This document shows positions 35,920-43,364 of a stretch of 64,000 nucleotides of DNA, one piece after another (position 1 is the stretch's first letter; each line of letters starts with the position of its first letter). The DNA lies in contig CAWEXD010000004.1 in NCBI GenBank assembly GCA_963812945.1, positions 306,206-370,205 on the forward strand, read 5' to 3'. The stretch is from DASRDR01 sp963812945 [NCBI: uncultured Candidatus Rokubacteria bacterium]. Lineage in GTDB: Bacteria > Methylomirabilota > Methylomirabilia > Rokubacteriales. The position numbers were made by a program, and so were the translations under genes. Under the pieces are notes generated by a model that was given only the letters and a program-made list of their open reading frames with translations, did not search any database and was not told where the DNA came from.

Positions 35920-37845
35920 ATGGCGCGTGTGCTCCTGGTCGTTCCCCCGTTTCACTTCCTCGACAGGCCCGCCCTGGGCGTGAGCCTCCTCCAAGCGGCG
36001 CTCGCCCGCGACGGCATTCCGTGCGACGTGCTCTACCTCAACCTTCGCTTCGCCGACTTCGCCGGCGAGGCGCTCTACACCGCCATCACCGAGTCCCGCT
36101 ACCAGGCAATGCTCGGCGAGTGGGTGTTCGCCGGCGACCTGTTCGGCGACCGCGCTCCCGATCCGCAGCGTTACGTCGACGAGGTGCTGCTCGGCCGCTA
36201 CGGTGATCGTGCCTTCGCCGACCGGGTGCGGGAGCTTCGCGCGCGGACACCCGCGTTCCTGACGCGGATCCTGGGTGACGTCGCGTGGGGCGACTACGCC
36301 ATCGTCGGCGCGACGTCGACGTTCCAGCAGAATTGCGCGGCGCTCGCCCTCCTGCAGCGCGTCAAGGCGGCGCACCCGAGCGTGACGACCATCATGGGTG
36401 GCGCGAACTGCGAAGGTGTGATGGGGGCCGCCATCCACGAGTCGTTCCCCTTCCTCGACTACGTCTGCTCCGGCGAGGGGGATCAGATCTTTCCGCGTCT
36501 GGTGGAGGCGATCCTGGCCGGCCAGCGCGTCGGGAGCCTGCCCGGCGTCTATTCGCGCAACGAGCTGGGCCTGCGCGGCGAGCGCAGTCACGCGCCGATG
36601 GTCATGGACCTGGATGGCCTGCCCTTCCCCAACTTCGACGCCTACTTCTCCCAGCTGGCCGACAGTGGCGTCGCCTCCGCGATCCGGCCGATCCTCGTGT
36701 TCGAGACGGCGCGCGGCTGCTGGTGGGGTGAGAAGCACCACTGCACGTTCTGCGGCCTCAACGCCGAGGGGATGCAGTACCGCAGCAAGTCGGCGCCGCG
36801 GGCCCGCGCGGAGCTGGATTTTCTCCTCGACCGCCACGAGAACCGCATGGTCCACGTGGTCGACAACATCCTGGATTTTCGCTACTTCACGTCGTTCCTG
36901 GCGGAGCTCGCCGGCCGGACGTTCCCGCCGAGCTTCTACTACATGACGAAGGCGAACCTGACCAAAGATCAGTTGCGGCTGCTGGCGCGCGCCGGCGCCC
37001 GCGACATCACGCCTGGCATCGAGAGCTTCAGCACCCCGATTCTCCGCCTGATGCGGAAGGGAGTCACCGAGCTCCAGAACGTTCGGCTCCTGAAGTGGTG
37101 CGCCGAGCTCGGCCTTGTGCCCAATTGGGCGCTCATGTACGGATTTCCGGGCGAGGATCCGTCGGAGTACCAGCGGATGGCCCAGCTGGTTCCATCGCTG
37201 ACGCACCTTCAGCCGCCCGGTGGCGTCAACCAGGTTCGGCTCGATCGGTTCAGCCCCAACTTCGACGAGGCCGAGGCCAGAGGGTTCGTCAACGTCCGAC
37301 CGGCGGAGCCCTGCCACCACGTCTATCCGTTGCAGCGCGAGGCGCTGACTCGAATCGTATGGCACTTCGACTACGACTACGCGGATGGGCGCAAGCCTGG
37401 GCGCTACACACGCGCGCTGCGCGACGCGATCGACCAGTGGCGCGAGCACCCTGAGACGGCGCGGCTGGAGCTGCGAGGAGACGGCGACGCGCTGGAGATC
37501 CAGGACACGCGTCCGGTGGCAGCCCGGCCCAGTACGGTCCTGCAGGGTGCGGCCCGCCTGGCGTACCTGGCGCTGGATGCGGGCAGCACCCTCGAGGCCG
37601 TGCGGCTGGAGCTGCAGCGCCTGCTCCGGGACGCGGCGCCCTCCATCGGGCAGATCGAGGAATGGTTGGAGGGATGGCTGCGTGACCGCCTGGTGCTGCG
37701 CGAGGGATCGAGGTACCTGAGTCTGGCGACCGACCCCACCCAGCGCGTACGGCTGCCCATCGAGCGGATCGCGGCCTTGCTGGGCCTGTCCAGCAGTGGC
37801 GCCGCCATGGAGGTCGGCGACGGCGGGGAGGAGCGGGGGAGGTAG
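35920..37845 (+). CDS. B12-binding radical SAM protein, RiPP-maturation C-methyltransferase type (paralogue D)
   Basis: 641 residues, divergent from the other three genes but clearly homologous along its whole length: RVLLVVPPFHFLDRPALG, STFQQNCAAL, IMGGANCEGVMG, Fe-S cysteines 267, 275 and 278 in GCWWGEKHHCTFCGL, KANLTKDQLRLLARAG, and the C-terminal module ending RVRLPIERIAALLG. ATG 35920 has GAGGGAGGAGCC before it. This is the only copy on the plus strand. It is followed on that strand by the likely precursor peptide gene (129 bases on) and a hydrolase gene, making it the best candidate for the enzyme that acts on that peptide. Confidence 0.87.
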   Translation: MARVLLVVPPFHFLDRPALGVSLLQAALARDGIPCDVLYLNLRFADFAGEALYTAITESRYQAMLGEWVFAGDLFGDRAPDPQRYVDEVLLGRYGDRAFADRVRELRARTPAFLTRILGDVAWGDYAIVGATSTFQQNCAALALLQRVKAAHPSVTTIMGGANCEGVMGAAIHESFPFLDYVCSGEGDQIFPRLVEAILAGQRVGSLPGVYSRNELGLRGERSHAPMVMDLDGLPFPNFDAYFSQLADSGVASAIRPILVFETARGCWWGEKHHCTFCGLNAEGMQYRSKSAPRARAELDFLLDRHENRMVHVVDNILDFRYFTSFLAELAGRTFPPSFYYMTKANLTKDQLRLLARAGARDITPGIESFSTPILRLMRKGVTELQNVRLLKWCAELGLVPNWALMYGFPGEDPSEYQRMAQLVPSLTHLQPPGGVNQVRLDRFSPNFDEAEARGFVNVRPAEPCHHVYPLQREALTRIVWHFDYDYADGRKPGRYTRALRDAIDQWREHPETARLELRGDGDALEIQDTRPVAARPSTVLQGAARLAYLALDAGSTLEAVRLELQRLLRDAAPSIGQIEEWLEGWLRDRLVLREGSRYLSLATDPTQRVRLPIERIAALLGLSSSGAAMEVGDGGEERGR

Positions 37846-37974
37846 TCTGCGCCTGGCCGAATCAGGTAGAGTCTGGGGTGGGCGTCGAGCTTCGGCGGCC
37901 AGGAGCCGGGGACGACGCCCGAGCGAGCCATGTCCGAGCGTGGAGCGGCGTCTCTGTCTGGAAAGGGGGATCCG

Positions 37975-38190
37975 ATGAGTCTGAAAGGGATCGAGGCGGT
38001 CCTCGAGCGCGGAGCACGCGAGCCGGATTTCGCCGCGAAGATCAGGCGCGACCCGAAGGTGCTCGACCAGTACGATCTGACCACCGAGGAGCGCGCGGCA
38101 ATCCTGTCTCGGGACCCGGTCCAGCTCGAGAGGCTCGGCATGAGTGACCGGTTCACCAAGAGGCTTTTCCGCGGCAAGACCTGGGCCTGA
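37975..38190 (+). CDS. Probable RiPP precursor with NHLP/Os1348-like leader
   Basis: ATG 37975 is chosen because AAAGGGGGA lies 5 bases upstream; an in-frame ATG at 37930 would add 15 residues. The 71-residue product matches the Os1348-type NHLP leader layout: an N-terminal helix (SLKGIEAVLERG), EPDFAAKIRRDP, then YDLTTEERAAILSRD, and a short leader end LGMSDRF. The remaining tail, about residues 62-71 (KRLFRGKTWA), would be the core and offers Leu, Phe, Lys, Thr and Trp side chains for C-methylation. No cysteine or lanthipeptide-type residue cluster is present. It lies between a radical SAM C-methyltransferase gene and a hydrolase gene. Confidence 0.75.
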   Translation: MSLKGIEAVLERGAREPDFAAKIRRDPKVLDQYDLTTEERAAILSRDPVQLERLGMSDRFTKRLFRGKTWA

Positions 38191-38232
38191 GAGAAGTCGC
38201 GTCTGAACGACGCCCGAGCGGCCGCGGCCAAC

Positions 38233-39069
38233 GTGCCGGCGACGGTCAACCGGATCCCCTACTTCTGGCGCGAGGCCGGCAGCGGACCGGTCCTCCTCCT
38301 GTTGCATGGCGGCCTCGCGCACTCGGGATGGTTCCAGTGGATGACGCCGCGCCTCGCGCGCTCCTACCGGCTGATCGCGCCGGACCTTCGGGGGCACGGG
38401 CGCAGCGGCCATGCCGACGACTACACCTGGGGAGCCTACGCCGCCGACATCGAGGCGCTCCTGGATCTGTTGGCCCCGGGCGAGCCGTACTACCTGGCCG
38501 GGCAGTGCTCCGGGGGCTATCTCGGGTTCGTCCTGTCGACGCGCGGTGTACGCCCACCGGCGGCGGTTGCGGGCATCGAGATCCTTCCTCCCCTGTCGCC
38601 CGAGGAAGAGGCGGGACAGTTCGCCACCGCGAGGCGGCCGCCCCACCGGTTCCCCACCCTCGAGCGCGCGGTGCAATCGTACTCGCGGGCCCTCAAGCTG
38701 CCGCCCGATCGGGCGGAGGTGCTGGTGCGCGAGGTCTTTCGGCAGAACGCTGACGGCTCCTGGTCGGCGCCGGCTGACCCTCGCACGCTGGAGATCGAAC
38801 CGTTTCGCACCTACGAGCTCGCCGCGCAGGTCGAGTGCCCGACGCTCCTGATCCGGGGCACGGAGAGTCGAAGTCTGAGCCGGCTCAGCTTGCTCCTCAT
38901 GGTCCAAGAGCTCCGATGGGGCGAGTTCGCGGAGATCCCGGGCGCGGGCCACCAGGTCCTGGTCGAGGACCCGGACGCGACGAGCGAGGTACTGGAGCGG
39001 TTCTTTCGGAAGGCCGCGGGCGGCTTCGGGGAGCCCGCGCCGGCCGCGGGCTCGAAGGAAACGGGCTGA
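38233..39069 (+). CDS. Alpha/beta hydrolase with a cysteine nucleophile elbow
   Basis: 278-residue alpha/beta hydrolase: oxyanion-hole region LLLHGGLAHSGWF, DLRGHGRSGHAD, then the nucleophile elbow GQCSGG, where Cys92 replaces the usual Ser of GxSxG. The acid region reads LIRGTESRS, with Glu where Asp is common, and the catalytic His is in GAGHQVLVED near the C-terminus. Cys-nucleophile members are known in this fold (for example dienelactone hydrolase). It starts 42 bases after the putative precursor gene; GTG 38233 is used, and a CTG at 38203 with GAGAAG upstream is an alternative. It may cleave leader from core, transfer the peptide, or hydrolyse an ester; the context suggests peptide processing but does not prove it. 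Confidence 0.8.
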   Translation: MPATVNRIPYFWREAGSGPVLLLLHGGLAHSGWFQWMTPRLARSYRLIAPDLRGHGRSGHADDYTWGAYAADIEALLDLLAPGEPYYLAGQCSGGYLGFVLSTRGVRPPAAVAGIEILPPLSPEEEAGQFATARRPPHRFPTLERAVQSYSRALKLPPDRAEVLVREVFRQNADGSWSAPADPRTLEIEPFRTYELAAQVECPTLLIRGTESRSLSRLSLLLMVQELRWGEFAEIPGAGHQVLVEDPDATSEVLERFFRKAAGGFGEPAPAAGSKETG

Positions 39070-39072
39070 GAC

Positions 39073-40656
39073 CTACGCCGCGGGGGAGCCGGTCGGCGGG
39101 CTCTCGACGCTGGCCAGCTCGCGCAGCTCCCGCTTGAGGACCTTGCCGCTCGGGTTCGTCGGGATCTCGGCGACCATGTGGACCTCGCGCGGCACCTTGA
39201 ACGTCGCCAGCTGGCCGCTCTTGCGACAGAACTCGCGCACCTCCTGAGATGTCAGGCCCGCACTCGGCACGACGAATGCCTTGACGACCTGACCCCAGAT
39301 CGGGTCCGGCATGCCGATGACTGCGCTCTGCTTGATCCGAGGATGCTGGTCGAGCACACGCTCGACCTCCTTGGGGTACACGATCTCGGCGCCCACCGAG
39401 ATCGCGTCATCGAGGCGGTCCAGGATGTAGTAGTAGTTGTCCGCGTCCCGATACACCAGGTCGCCGGGATAGAGCCAGCCGTGCCGGAGCTTGCTCGCGG
39501 TCTGCTCGGGCCTGTTCAGGTAGCCGCGCATCACCTTCGGACCGCGAACGATGAGCTGACCGACTTCGCCGACGGGCACCTCCTCCTCGGGCGGGACGTC
39601 CTCCTCGAGGCTGGCGCGCACGACGCGCGTCTCCATCCCGATCAGGCTCCGCCCGATGCAGTTCACGGCGCCGAACCGATGGACCTGCTCCGGTTCCAGG
39701 ATCGTCACGTTGCCGGAGGTCTCCGTGAGCCCGTAGACATTGCTGTAGGTCCGGCAGAGGCGCTCGCGGATCCACCCGACCGTATCCGGGCGGATGGCCG
39801 CACTGGAGCTCACGCACAGGCGCAGCGTCGACCGCGCCGGGTGATCCCACCACGACGGGTTCGACTCGGCGAGCAGCGCATAGATCGTCGGCACGCCGAA
39901 GAAGACCGAGATCCGCTCCCGCGCGAGGACGGTCGCGATGCGCTCGGGATCGACGCTCGGCATCAGGACGTTGCAGCCGCCGACCATGATGTGCGGCAAG
40001 AAGAAGTTGTGGTATGCGGCCGAGTGATAGAGCGGAGCGACGTGCAGCGTGCGATCGTCCGCGGTGATGCCCATCTCCCACCCGCACAGGACGGTGTTCA
40101 CCCATTGGTGCTGATGCGTGATCATCACGCCCTTGGGGCGGCCAGTGGTGCCGGACGTGTACATCAGCACACCCAGGTCGTCCGGGTGAATCGAGACGCT
40201 CGGCTCGTCGGCGGGCGCGCCCCGCAGAAGCGCCTCGTAGTCCAGCGCATCGACGCGATCCCCACCCCCGACGCAGATGAAGCGCTCGACGCGGCCGAGC
40301 CCGGGTCGGGCGCGCTCGATCCTCGCGCTGAATTGACGCTCGAACAGAAGGATGCGGGTCTCGCTGTCCTCGACGATGGTGGGAATCTCTCCCTCGCGAA
40401 GGCGGAAGTTCAGCGGCACGGATACGGCGCCGAGCTTCTGGGTGGCGAGGTGCGCCGATGCGAGAGCCTCCACGTTGCGGAGGTAGAAGGCGACCCGGTC
40501 GCCGCGGCCGATCCCGAGGCGAGCCAGGGCATTGGCGAGCTGATTCACCCGCGCGTTCCACTCTGCGTAGGTAAACGACCGGCCCTCCTCGTCGACGAGT
40601 GCAGGGCGGTTTGGCCATCGCTGCGCCGCGTGGGTCAGGATGTGTCCGATCAGCAT
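39073..40656 (-). CDS. Long-chain acyl-CoA ligase-like AMP-dependent synthetase
   Basis: 527 residues of the ANL superfamily: MYTSGTTGRPKGVM (P-loop), YGLTE, GWLYPGDL, and the C-terminal hinge LDRLDDAISVGAEIVYPKEVE with the catalytic lysine in SGKVLKREL. The hinge motif normally reads DRxKDMIxxGGEN; LDDAISVGAE is a modest variant. It activates a fatty or aromatic acid as acyl-CoA in the cytosol. ATG 40656 is selected over the in-frame start at 40707 because family members begin close to it. It converges on the RiPP hydrolase gene, with stops 3 bases apart, so it is probably not part of that pathway. Confidence 0.88.
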   Translation of the reverse strand: MLIGHILTHAAQRWPNRPALVDEEGRSFTYAEWNARVNQLANALARLGIGRGDRVAFYLRNVEALASAHLATQKLGAVSVPLNFRLREGEIPTIVEDSETRILLFERQFSARIERARPGLGRVERFICVGGGDRVDALDYEALLRGAPADEPSVSIHPDDLGVLMYTSGTTGRPKGVMITHQHQWVNTVLCGWEMGITADDRTLHVAPLYHSAAYHNFFLPHIMVGGCNVLMPSVDPERIATVLARERISVFFGVPTIYALLAESNPSWWDHPARSTLRLCVSSSAAIRPDTVGWIRERLCRTYSNVYGLTETSGNVTILEPEQVHRFGAVNCIGRSLIGMETRVVRASLEEDVPPEEEVPVGEVGQLIVRGPKVMRGYLNRPEQTASKLRHGWLYPGDLVYRDADNYYYILDRLDDAISVGAEIVYPKEVERVLDQHPRIKQSAVIGMPDPIWGQVVKAFVVPSAGLTSQEVREFCRKSGQLATFKVPREVHMVAEIPTNPSGKVLKRELRELASVESPPTGSPAA

Positions 40657-40876
40657 CCGCGCTCTCTCGAGACTCGTCGAGTTTTTGTCGACGGGGCCGG
40701 ATCGCAATTCCCGGCGGCCGCTCCTCGTCGGGAGGCCGCTCCGGGCCTCATGCTATCACGTGTCTCACCGTCGATCGGGCTTCGACGCTGGTTACGTGAA
40801 CTCGGAGCCGCGATACCGCCGGACCCGGCTGGAACACAGCCCACCGCCCGACACTCCCTTGTCAGGATCTCGTTCG

Positions 40877-41035
40877 GCAGGAGACACGGATCAGATGGTG
40901 CGCATCGTCGTGCCTTTCGCCGCCGGCGGGGTGCGGGACATCATCGCGCGCTCGATCAACCTCGCTCCCGGGGTGCCCGGACGGCGGCCTCGGGGGCCGC
41001 CCGACCGTAGTTGCTACATGGGTCCCACAAGCTGA
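40877..41035 (+). pseudogene. N-terminal remnant of a Bug/TctC-type solute-binding protein
   Basis: The frame contains QMVRIVVPFAAGGVRDIIAR, the classic first strand and ligand loop of Bug-type tricarboxylate-binding proteins (RIVVPFAAGGPxDxxAR), then runs into unrelated arginine-rich codons and a stop at 41033-41035. The rest of the ~300-residue protein and the signal peptide are missing. The break lies about 20 bases before a hairpin and tRNA-like repeat, suggesting truncation by recombination there. Confidence 0.6.
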
Positions 41036-41054
41036 GCGGTCGAGTGAACACCGT

Positions 41055-41156
41055 GAAGCCCCGGAAGCTATCGATCTCCGGGGCTTCTTGTGGTTGCGGG
41101 GGCTGGATTTGCAGAGTGCTACACGGCCCCGACGACGGACTGGGACCTTGTTCGAC
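41055..41156 (-). repeat. Type B repeat: hairpin, tRNA-fMet 3' end and conserved tail
   Basis: GAAGCCCCGGA (41055-41065) pairs with TCCGGGGCTTC (41077-41087). Then TGGTTGCGGGGGCTGGATTT (41091-41110) is the reverse complement of the last 20 bases of initiator tRNA including CCA. A further ~45 bases (GCAGAGTGCTACACGGC, then CCGACGACG) match 46073-46122 with few changes. On the minus strand the hairpin would follow the tRNA end, as a terminator would. Confidence 0.75.
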
Positions 41157-41509
41157 GGTGACCCGCGGCGATCATGCACGGGGTCGCGATCGGATTCGAA
41201 CCCGTGCTTGAATCGCGATCACGCTTTCGCCAGTCGGCTCACAAGGTTACGTGCTGTTTAGTTCCGAACATGGAGACGGGACGCAAACCTCAGACCGTGC
41301 CAATTCCCGTCGCATCCCACTCACAGATGGGAAACTGACACCTTCCACCCGAGCCCGGGGCTCGGCAGCCACCTGCTGGTAGACGTAGCCCGCGAGGCCG
41401 ACGTGCAGTGCTCCGACGGGAACTGGGACGCGCCCCAATCTCGCAATCTCGGCGCCGGCCAGCCGGATTGCGTAGACTGTGAGGCCTGACTCCCCTTCAG
41501 GAGGCGACG
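41157..41509. other. Gene-free region before the NHL-repeat gene
   Basis: No intact gene. A minus-strand frame with PVPVGALHVGLAGYVYQQV at about 41340-41430 looks somewhat protein-like but has no start signal and no family match that I recognise. The last 15 bases include the AGGAGG site of the next gene. Confidence 0.35.
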
Positions 41510-42493
41510 ATGGCGCAGGCGAGCACCATGAGGTACGAGGTCGTCGAGGGCTGGGAGCAGCTACCCGCCGGCTGGGAGCACCGGGACGTGGCCGGGGTCG
41601 CCGTCGACGCGGAGAGCCGCGTCTACCTGATCTGCCGCGGCGAGCACCCGATCATCGTCTACGACAGCCAGGGGAGCTTCATTCGCTCCTGGGGCGAGGG
41701 CGACTTCACCCTGCGGACGCATGGCATCACGGTCGGCCCCGACGGGACCGTCTACGCCACCGATGACGGCAACCACACGGTGCGCCAGTTCACTCCCGGC
41801 GGGAAGCTGCTGATGACGCTGGGAACGCTGAACACCCCCTCCGACACCGGGTACGACGGCAGGAGCACGGTCACCGCAACCAGGCCCGGAGGGCCCTTCA
41901 ATCGCCCGACCAACGTGGCGATCGGACCCCGGGGCGACGTCTACGTCTCCGACGGTTACGGGAACTGCCGGGTCCACCGCTTCTCGCCCACCGGCGAGCT
42001 GAAGCGTTCGTGGGGCGTGGCCGGCCAGGGCCCCGGCCAGTTCTTCCTGCCCCACGGCATCGCGGTGGCGGCAGACGGGCGCGTGTTCGTCTGCGACCGG
42101 GAGAACGACCGCATCCAGATCTTCAGCCCCGACGGCGAGTATCTCGCCGAGTGGACCGACACCCGGCGGCCGACGCACCTCGTGTTCGACGGCGAGGGCC
42201 GAGCCTACGTCTCCGAGCTCTGGTGGCAGCCGGGCCAGACCTCCCGGCGCTACGGACCGGCCGGGGAGGTCCGCGCGGGCCGCGTCAGCGTCTACGACCG
42301 GGAGGGACGCGTGCTCGCGCGCTGGGGCGGGCCGGACCCGGTCGCGGCCGGCAGCTTCGCGGCCCCCCACGGCATCGCCGTGGATTCGCAGAACGACGTG
42401 TACGTGAGCGAGGTCACCTGGACGTTCGCGTCCAGCCGCGGCCACGTGCCGGCGGGCTGCCACACGTTCCAGAAGTTCGCGCTCCGGGGATAG
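41510..42493 (+). CDS. NHL-repeat beta-propeller protein (peptidyl-alpha-hydroxyglycine lyase-like)
   Basis: The 327-residue protein is made of repeated NHL blades: DVAGVAVDAESRVYLICRG, THGITVGPDGTVYATDDGN, PTNVAIGPRGDVYVSDGYGN, PHGIAVAADGRVFVCDREND and PHGIAVDSQNDVYVSEV. The HGI/DVYV blade pattern with conserved His and Asp resembles the zinc/calcium propeller of peptidyl-alpha-hydroxyglycine amidating lyase. It has no signal peptide in the chosen frame. TTCAGGAGGCGACG before ATG 41510 is a good ribosome-binding site. The 3' end overlaps the convergent DMT gene by 80 bases. Function unknown; a lactonase or lyase-type propeller is plausible. Confidence 0.8.
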   Translation: MAQASTMRYEVVEGWEQLPAGWEHRDVAGVAVDAESRVYLICRGEHPIIVYDSQGSFIRSWGEGDFTLRTHGITVGPDGTVYATDDGNHTVRQFTPGGKLLMTLGTLNTPSDTGYDGRSTVTATRPGGPFNRPTNVAIGPRGDVYVSDGYGNCRVHRFSPTGELKRSWGVAGQGPGQFFLPHGIAVAADGRVFVCDRENDRIQIFSPDGEYLAEWTDTRRPTHLVFDGEGRAYVSELWWQPGQTSRRYGPAGEVRAGRVSVYDREGRVLARWGGPDPVAAGSFAAPHGIAVDSQNDVYVSEVTWTFASSRGHVPAGCHTFQKFALRG

Positions 42494-43343
42494 GCGGCTC
42501 GGCGGCGCCGACGGCGATCCCGCCCAGGATCAGCACGATCGCCGCGACGAGCGCCGGGGTGAGCGCCTCGCCGAGCCACAGGGTCGCCACGACGACGCCA
42601 ACGACCGGGGTCGCCAGCAGCCCCAGCGCCGTGACGACCGCCGGCAGGTCCCGGCTGGCCATCGCCGTCGCCCAGTACGCCAGGGCGGTGCCGGGGATCG
42701 CGGCGAAGAGCAGCAGCGCGACGAAGCGGCCGGTCCACTCGGCGCCCGGCGGACCCGTCGCGAGCGCCAGCGGCGTGAAGAGGGTCGTTGCCAGCAGCAT
42801 CTCCCACGGCACCAGGTCGAACGGGGTCGACTGCCAGGCGTGACCGCGGATGTGCAGGATGCTCGCGGCCCACAGGAAGGCGGCGAGCACGATGGCGCCG
42901 TTGCCCAGGAGCGCGTCCCGGTCGGTCCAGTCGAACGCGAGGGGATTGAACAGGACGGCGAGGCCAAGGAGTCCGACGGCCACCCCCCCGAGCCGCCGGA
43001 GCGTGAGCCGCTCGCCCAGGAAGAGGCGGGCGCCCGGGATGACCCAGAGCGGCGTGGTGTACGCCAGCACCACCGAGCGCCCGGTGGGGACCAGCCGCAA
43101 GCCCCAGGCGGCCAGCAGCCCGAAGCCCACGATGTGGAGCAGGGTGATGCTCAGCAGCACCGGCAGGTCGGCGCGCGGTGGCGCCGCCAGCCGGCCGCGG
43201 GCAACCGCGACGGCGAACAGCACGGCGGTGGCGATGGCCGAGCGCAGGGCCATCAGCCAGAGGGGCGGCAGGCTCTCGAGGAGGAGCTTGTTCACGGGCC
43301 ACGTCAGGCCCCAGGCGAGGACGACCGCGACCAGGAAGATCAT
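42414..43343 (-). CDS. EamA/DMT-family transporter
   Basis: 309 residues with ten predicted membrane segments arranged as two EamA repeats: MIFLVAVVLAWGLTWPVNKL..LPPLWLMALRSAIA at the start and NGAIVLAAFLWAASIL in the second half. These are typical of small-metabolite or amino acid exporters in the inner membrane. The signature LSITLLHIVGFGLLAAWGL and the late VVTALGLLATPVVGVVVA fit the family. The C-terminal 25 residues (beyond AAEPPIPG) are charged and lie in the overlap with the neighbouring NHL gene. The divergent Ldh_2-type gene begins 21 bases upstream of its start. Confidence 0.9.
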   Translation of the reverse strand: MIFLVAVVLAWGLTWPVNKLLLESLPPLWLMALRSAIATAVLFAVAVARGRLAAPPRADLPVLLSITLLHIVGFGLLAAWGLRLVPTGRSVVLAYTTPLWVIPGARLFLGERLTLRRLGGVAVGLLGLAVLFNPLAFDWTDRDALLGNGAIVLAAFLWAASILHIRGHAWQSTPFDLVPWEMLLATTLFTPLALATGPPGAEWTGRFVALLLFAAIPGTALAYWATAMASRDLPAVVTALGLLATPVVGVVVATLWLGEALTPALVAAIVLILGGIAVGAAEPPIPGARTSGTCGSPPARGRGWTRTSR

Positions 43344-43364
43344 GGGCTGATAGAATCACACACG

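Noticed and set aside
35848-38952. Minus-strand open frame of 1034 codons opposite radical SAM gene D, the precursor and the hydrolase
   Set aside because: Low-complexity Arg/Gln/His composition and no start signal; shadow of the plus-strand operon.
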